Position numbers and translations under genes: made by a program | Assembly (NCBI GenBank): GCA_902827055.1 | Contig: CADEHD010000086.1 | Location: forward strand, 1-8,170 | DNA length: 8,170 nt | Source: an uncultured Chloroflexota bacterium | Lineage (GTDB): Bacteria; Chloroflexota; Dehalococcoidia; UBA2979 | Direction of reading: 5' to 3' | Notes under the pieces: generated by a model | What the model saw: the letters and a program-made list of their open reading frames with translations, nothing else | Databases searched by the model: none | Told to the model about the DNA's origin: nothing | Shown here: in pieces, positions 5,226-8,170 of the stretch | How the letters are laid out: the number at the start of each line of letters is the position of its first letter | How positions within the stretch are numbered: position 1 is the first letter of the stretch

Positions 5226-7661
5226 CTAGTCGCGCCCGCCCTTGCCGCTCTTGCCGCTGTTGCTCTTGCCGTGCGACTTCGCGCTGATGCTCTGCGAGCG
5301 GTTGTCGCGCTCGTCGTCATCGTCACACTCGTGACCCGTGAAGGTGCCGAAGTGCGACTGGCAGAACGAGCGCACGTTCTCCGCCGCGCCCGCCGCCTCG
5401 ATCAGGCGACGGAGGCCAGCGTCCTTGCCGTCTCGTGAGCGCCACGTGTTCGAGACGCTGAAGAGCCGGTTGCACATCTGGCGGAACTCGTCGTCGTCGT
5501 CGCTGATCTTCTGGCCGTTGGCGTCACAGAACGCCTTGACCTGGGCCGTCGCACCAGCGGCGTCGATGAGCCGTCGGAACGAGGTCGCCTTGCTCTTCTG
5601 CTCCTGCCCGTTGGCGGACCCGGAGTAGAAGGCCTTGCAGGGCCCGTACCAGTCTTCCTTGCCGTTGTCGACGATGGTGCCCGAGGTGGTCACCGTGATC
5701 GACAGGGCCTGGTCGTCAATCGCACCGACGTTGTCGGTGACCCGGACCGTGAAGCTCGCCGTCTGGAGCGTCGTCGGGGTCCCCGAGATGACGCCGCCAC
5801 TGCTCAGGCCCAGGCCCACGGGCAGCGAGCCCGAGATGAGGGACCACGTGAACGGTGAGGTGCCGCCGGTGCGCACCAGCGTCTGCGAGTAGAACCCGTT
5901 GAGCGTCGCGTTCGGGAGCGACGTCGTGGTGATGGTCAGGCCACCCGTCGAGCCGACGGTGAGCGTCAGCGCCTGCTCATCGGTGCGGCCGCTGCCGTCC
6001 GTCAGGCGCACGGTGAAGCTCGAGGTCTGGAGCGTGGTCGGGGTTCCCGAGATCACGCCGTCCGTGCTGAGGCTGAGCCCGCTCGGGAGCGAGCCGGCCG
6101 CCAGCGTCCACGACCACGGCGAGGTACCGCCGGTGCGCGAGAGCGCCTGCGAGTAGAAGACGTTCTGCGTCGCGTTCGGGAGCGACGTGGTGGTGATGTC
6201 CGGCGCGCCCGCCTGCCCGACCGTGACCGAGAGCGCCTGCGAGTCCGTCGTGGTCCCGCCAGCACCGTCGCCGGCCTGCAGCTGCACGGTGAAGCTCACC
6301 GCTGCGGCGGCCGCCGTCGGGGTGCCCGTGAGCAGGCCGGAGCTGGCGTCGAGCTGGAGCCAGCTCGGGAGCGCGCCGCTGGTGACCGTCCACGTGAAGG
6401 GAGCCACACCACCGGTGCGCTGCAGGACGTACGTGAAGCTGTTGTTCACGATGCCGTTCGGGAGCGACGTGGTGGTGATGTTGACCGAGCTCGGCGCGGC
6501 GACCGTCAGCGTCAGCGCCTGCGTGTCGAGGACGCCGTTCGCGTCCTGCGCCTGCAGCGTGAAGTTCGCGGTGCCCGTCGCCGTGGCCACGCCCGAGATG
6601 ACTCCGGCGGATCCGCTGAGCGTGAGCCCCGCGGGGAGTGCGCCACTCGAGACCGACCAGATGATCGGCGCTGCGCCACCCGTTGAGGCGAGGGCCTGCA
6701 CGTAGCCGTTGCCCGCCGTGGCGTTCGGCAGGGTGGTGGTGGTGATGACGACCGAGGCGTTGACCGCGATCGAGAGCTGCTTGGTCACGGATGCCGCCGC
6801 GGTGTCGGTCGCCTGGACGGTGAACGTCGAGGTGCCCGTACCGGTGGGCGTGCCCGAAATGAGGCCTGCGGTGGACAGGGTGAGGCCCGTCGGCAGCGTC
6901 GTGCCGCCGCTGAGCGTCCACGAGTAGCCACCCGCGCCGCCGGCGGCGGTCAGGCTCTGGCTGTAGGCGGTGTTCTGCGTCGCGCTCGGCAGGGACGCGG
7001 TCACGATGGTGAGCACGCCCGAGCCGCTGACGGTGATCGAGAGGGCCTTCGTCGTCGTGACGCTGGCCGAGTCAGTCACGCGAGCCGTGAAGTTCGACGT
7101 GCCGGCGGCCGTCGGGGTGCCGGTGATCGCACCGGTCGAAGTGTTGAGTGTGAGGCCCGCCGGGAGTGTCCCGGAGTCGATCGCCCACGTGTACACGCCG
7201 CTGCCGCCGCTCGCGGCCAGCGTCTGCGAGGTGTAGGCGGTGCTCTGGACGCCCGCGGCGAGTGCCGTCGTGCTGATCGCGAGCGCCGGGTTCACCTTGA
7301 TCGCCACGGCCTTCTGGGCCGTGTTGCCATCGGCGTCGGTGACGCGCGCGGTGAACGCGGCGTTGCCGACGACGGTCGGGGTGCCCGTGATGGCGCCCGA
7401 GCTGCTGTTCAGCGAGAGCCCCGCCGGCAGGGCGCCGTCAACGACGCTCCACGAGTAGGTCCCGGCGCCCCCCGTGGCCGCCAGGGTCTGCGTGTACGTC
7501 GAGGTCACCGCCCCGTCCGGCAGCGATGCGGTGGTCACGACCAGCGTGGCCGCCATCGCCTGCATGACGAGAGCGCCACTGGCCAGGAACGCGGCCAGGA
7601 CCGCGAGCCCACCCCAGGGGCCGCGCAATACCAGGGGTAATCGATGTTGGACGCTGGTCAT
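5226..7661 (-). CDS. Secreted protein with seven He_PIG Ig-like repeats and a duplicated Cys/DDDDE module
   Basis: The protein has 811 residues from ATG 7661, which has GAGGAAGG six bases upstream; the frame is open for 51 more codons but that stretch lacks a ribosome binding site and sits in the promoter region. A signal peptide spans about 1-37 (cleavage near AMA|AT). Seven putative-Ig (He_PIG) repeats follow at about 39-124, 127-211, 217-302, 304-387, 393-481, 487-569 and 575-657, each with I-TTTSLPNAT near the start, LPxGLxL in the middle and ITGTPT or ISGTPT after it. Residues 671-784 hold two copies of a cysteine-containing module: Cys675...FRRLIDAAGA...FC712...DDDDE and Cys730...LRRLIEAAGA...FC767...DDDDE. 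The tail (785-811) is low-complexity, rich in Ser, Gly, Lys. He_PIG repeats occur in extracellular adhesion and carbohydrate-associated proteins. No enzyme domain or cell-wall sorting motif is seen. Role inferred as a surface or released structural protein. Confidence 0.85.
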   Translation of the reverse strand: MTSVQHRLPLVLRGPWGGLAVLAAFLASGALVMQAMAATLVVTTASLPDGAVTSTYTQTLAATGGAGTYSWSVVDGALPAGLSLNSSSGAITGTPTVVGNAAFTARVTDADGNTAQKAVAIKVNPALAISTTALAAGVQSTAYTSQTLAASGGSGVYTWAIDSGTLPAGLTLNTSTGAITGTPTAAGTSNFTARVTDSASVTTTKALSITVSGSGVLTIVTASLPSATQNTAYSQSLTAAGGAGGYSWTLSGGTTLPTGLTLSTAGLISGTPTGTGTSTFTVQATDTAAASVTKQLSIAVNASVVITTTTLPNATAGNGYVQALASTGGAAPIIWSVSSGALPAGLTLSGSAGVISGVATATGTANFTLQAQDANGVLDTQALTLTVAAPSSVNITTTSLPNGIVNNSFTYVLQRTGGVAPFTWTVTSGALPSWLQLDASSGLLTGTPTAAAAAVSFTVQLQAGDGAGGTTTDSQALSVTVGQAGAPDITTTSLPNATQNVFYSQALSRTGGTSPWSWTLAAGSLPSGLSLSTDGVISGTPTTLQTSSFTVRLTDGSGRTDEQALTLTVGSTGGLTITTTSLPNATLNGFYSQTLVRTGGTSPFTWSLISGSLPVGLGLSSGGVISGTPTTLQTASFTVRVTDNVGAIDDQALSITVTTSGTIVDNGKEDWYGPCKAFYSGSANGQEQKSKATSFRRLIDAAGATAQVKAFCDANGQKISDDDDEFRQMCNRLFSVSNTWRSRDGKDAGLRRLIEAAGAAENVRSFCQSHFGTFTGHECDDDDERDNRSQSISAKSHGKSNSGKSGKGGRD
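5310..5639 (-). repeat. Duplicated Cys / RRLI(D/E)AAGA / DDDDE module
   Basis: Two copies of a ~50-residue unit (protein residues 675-725 and 730-784). Shared features in order: Cys followed by an aromatic three or four residues later, a Ser/Lys/Arg-rich stretch, RRLI(D/E)AAGA, V(K/R)xFC, then DDDDE. The second copy carries an extra Cys (779) just before the acidic run. Confidence 0.7.
5691..7547 (-). repeat. Seven tandem He_PIG-coding repeats (~250-270 bp period)
   Basis: The seven protein repeats correspond to DNA units of 250-270 bp. The two at the 3' end of the gene are close copies: matching blocks begin at 5761 and 6025, exactly 264 bp (88 codons) apart, and GTTCGGGAGCGACGT recurs at about 5911, 6175 and 6451. 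The 5' units are more diverged, pointing to more recent duplication at the C-terminal end. Confidence 0.8.
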
Positions 7662-7908
7662 TCGATGCCTTCCTCGTGCCCGCTTCGCCGGCGGTTCATC
7701 GAATCGGCGCGGGGAGTTCCGTAATGTGACGAATCGGCTCGGCTCGGGGTTTCTCCCGATACCGGGCCACCGGCGCAGATTCGGGGGGCCGCTTCCACGT
7801 CGGATCTGGCGCACCAGCCGTCACATTTTCGATCTGCTTACGCCATCCTCAGTACAGGCCGCACAACACAGGAAGCACCCGCGTCCGGGTGAGAAGGAGC
7901 CGACTCAC
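7662..7908. promoter_or_regulatory. Divergent intergenic region with an inverted pair of CGTCACATT boxes
   Basis: This 247-bp region separates the He_PIG-protein gene (leftward) from the 7909 gene (rightward) and must hold both promoters. CGTCACATT occurs once on the + strand (7819-7827) and once on the - strand (7723-7731), 87 bp apart and each pointing toward its gene. The minus-strand box lies between two direct copies of CGAATCGGC (+ strand 7700-7708 and 7730-7738). I cannot assign convincing -35/-10 boxes for either promoter. Confidence 0.45.
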
Positions 7909-8170
7909 ATGTCCCAACGATCCCAGAGGGATCGCGAGCGCGCACTCGACGACGCGCTCGAAGGGTCGGGGTTGGCAGACTCGTCGGGGGCTCCGGAGGA
8001 CGCCGAGTTCGAGCGCCTCGTGGCGCTCGCCGGCGAAGTGCGCGCCCTCGGCGACTCGCTCCCGGACATCGATGAGCGGCGGATCTGGCTCACGGTGCGT
8101 GCCGGGATGCTCAGGGAGCCGCAGCGCTCGGTGGCCGCGGGCCTCTGGGCCCGACTTCTGCCATGGGCGA
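7909..8170 (+). CDS. N-terminal part of a DUF5667/anti-sigma-like protein
   Basis: The first 87 codons of a gene that runs off the window, starting at ATG with AAGGAG nine bases upstream. The visible part is highly charged and helical: a basic start (SQRSQRDRER), ALDDALEGSGL, a Ser/Gly/Pro spacer, then FERLVALAGEVRALGDSL-P and RRIWLTVRAGML. The pattern of a short acidic segment, a Leu-rich helix, Pro and an Arg-rich LxxxL helix resembles the cytoplasmic part of DUF5667 or anti-sigma-like regulatory proteins, which usually continue into a membrane span; the last visible residues (VAAGLWARLLPWA) would fit the approach to such a span. No zinc-binding His/Cys set is present. The assignment is by overall pattern only. 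It is the first gene of a unit transcribed away from the He_PIG-protein gene. Confidence 0.5.
   Translation, partial: MSQRSQRDRERALDDALEGSGLADSSGAPEDAEFERLVALAGEVRALGDSLPDIDERRIWLTVRAGMLREPQRSVAAGLWARLLPWA

Noticed and set aside
5977..6921. Minus-strand frame of 314 codons inside the He_PIG gene
   Set aside because: Shadow in another frame with His/Arg-rich repetitive product caused by the underlying repeats.
5691..7547. Regularly spaced repeats suggesting an array such as CRISPR
   Set aside because: The period of about 260 bp is far too long, units are in frame and encode Ig-like domains.

Overview
The window is 8,170 bp of very GC-rich DNA with little non-coding space. Start codons are often GTG, and possibly TTG, with clear GGAG-type ribosome binding sites 6-9 nt upstream. 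The mix of a System I cytochrome c maturation cluster with secreted IPT/TIG, putative-Ig (He_PIG) and SH3-like proteins suggests a free-living, high-GC, respiring bacterium. The C-terminal modules of the secreted proteins remind me of Chloroflexota (Dehalococcoidia-like) proteins, but this assignment is an inference and no rRNA or marker gene is present to test it.

Region 1 (1-1880, + strand) is the end of a tightly packed operon: the 3' end of ccmA (ABC ATPase), ccmB (permease), ccmC (haem-handling protein with the WWD signature and both conserved histidines) and a small ccmD-like gene. ccmA and ccmB overlap by ATGA, and ccmC and ccmD are separated by 1 nt. Together they would move haem to the periplasmic or outer face of the membrane and load it onto the CcmE chaperone; ccmE and ccmF are not in the window.

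Region 2 (1892-7661, - strand) holds four genes converging on the ccm operon. In transcription order they are: an 811-aa secreted protein with seven He_PIG-type Ig-like repeats and a duplicated cysteine/DDDDE module at its C-terminus; two hairpins ending that unit; a probable lipoprotein with an SH3-like domain, a Pro/Ala linker and a C-terminal domain I do not recognise; a previously unlisted 42-aa single-membrane-span protein with a good promoter and ribosome binding site; and a ~660-aa secreted protein with six IPT/TIG repeats and a distinct C-terminal domain. All of these look exported or membrane-bound, so the region reads as a cell-surface locus.

Region 3 (7662-8170) is a 247-bp divergent intergenic region carrying an inverted pair of CGTCACATT boxes, one facing each gene, followed by the first 87 codons of a + strand gene whose product resembles DUF5667/anti-sigma-like regulatory proteins and continues outside the window.

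I see no tRNA, rRNA, CRISPR array, insertion sequence or phage gene. The points most worth a second look are the duplicated Cys/DDDDE module, the 42-aa protein with the alternative-hairpin leader behind it, and the paired boxes in the divergent promoter region.
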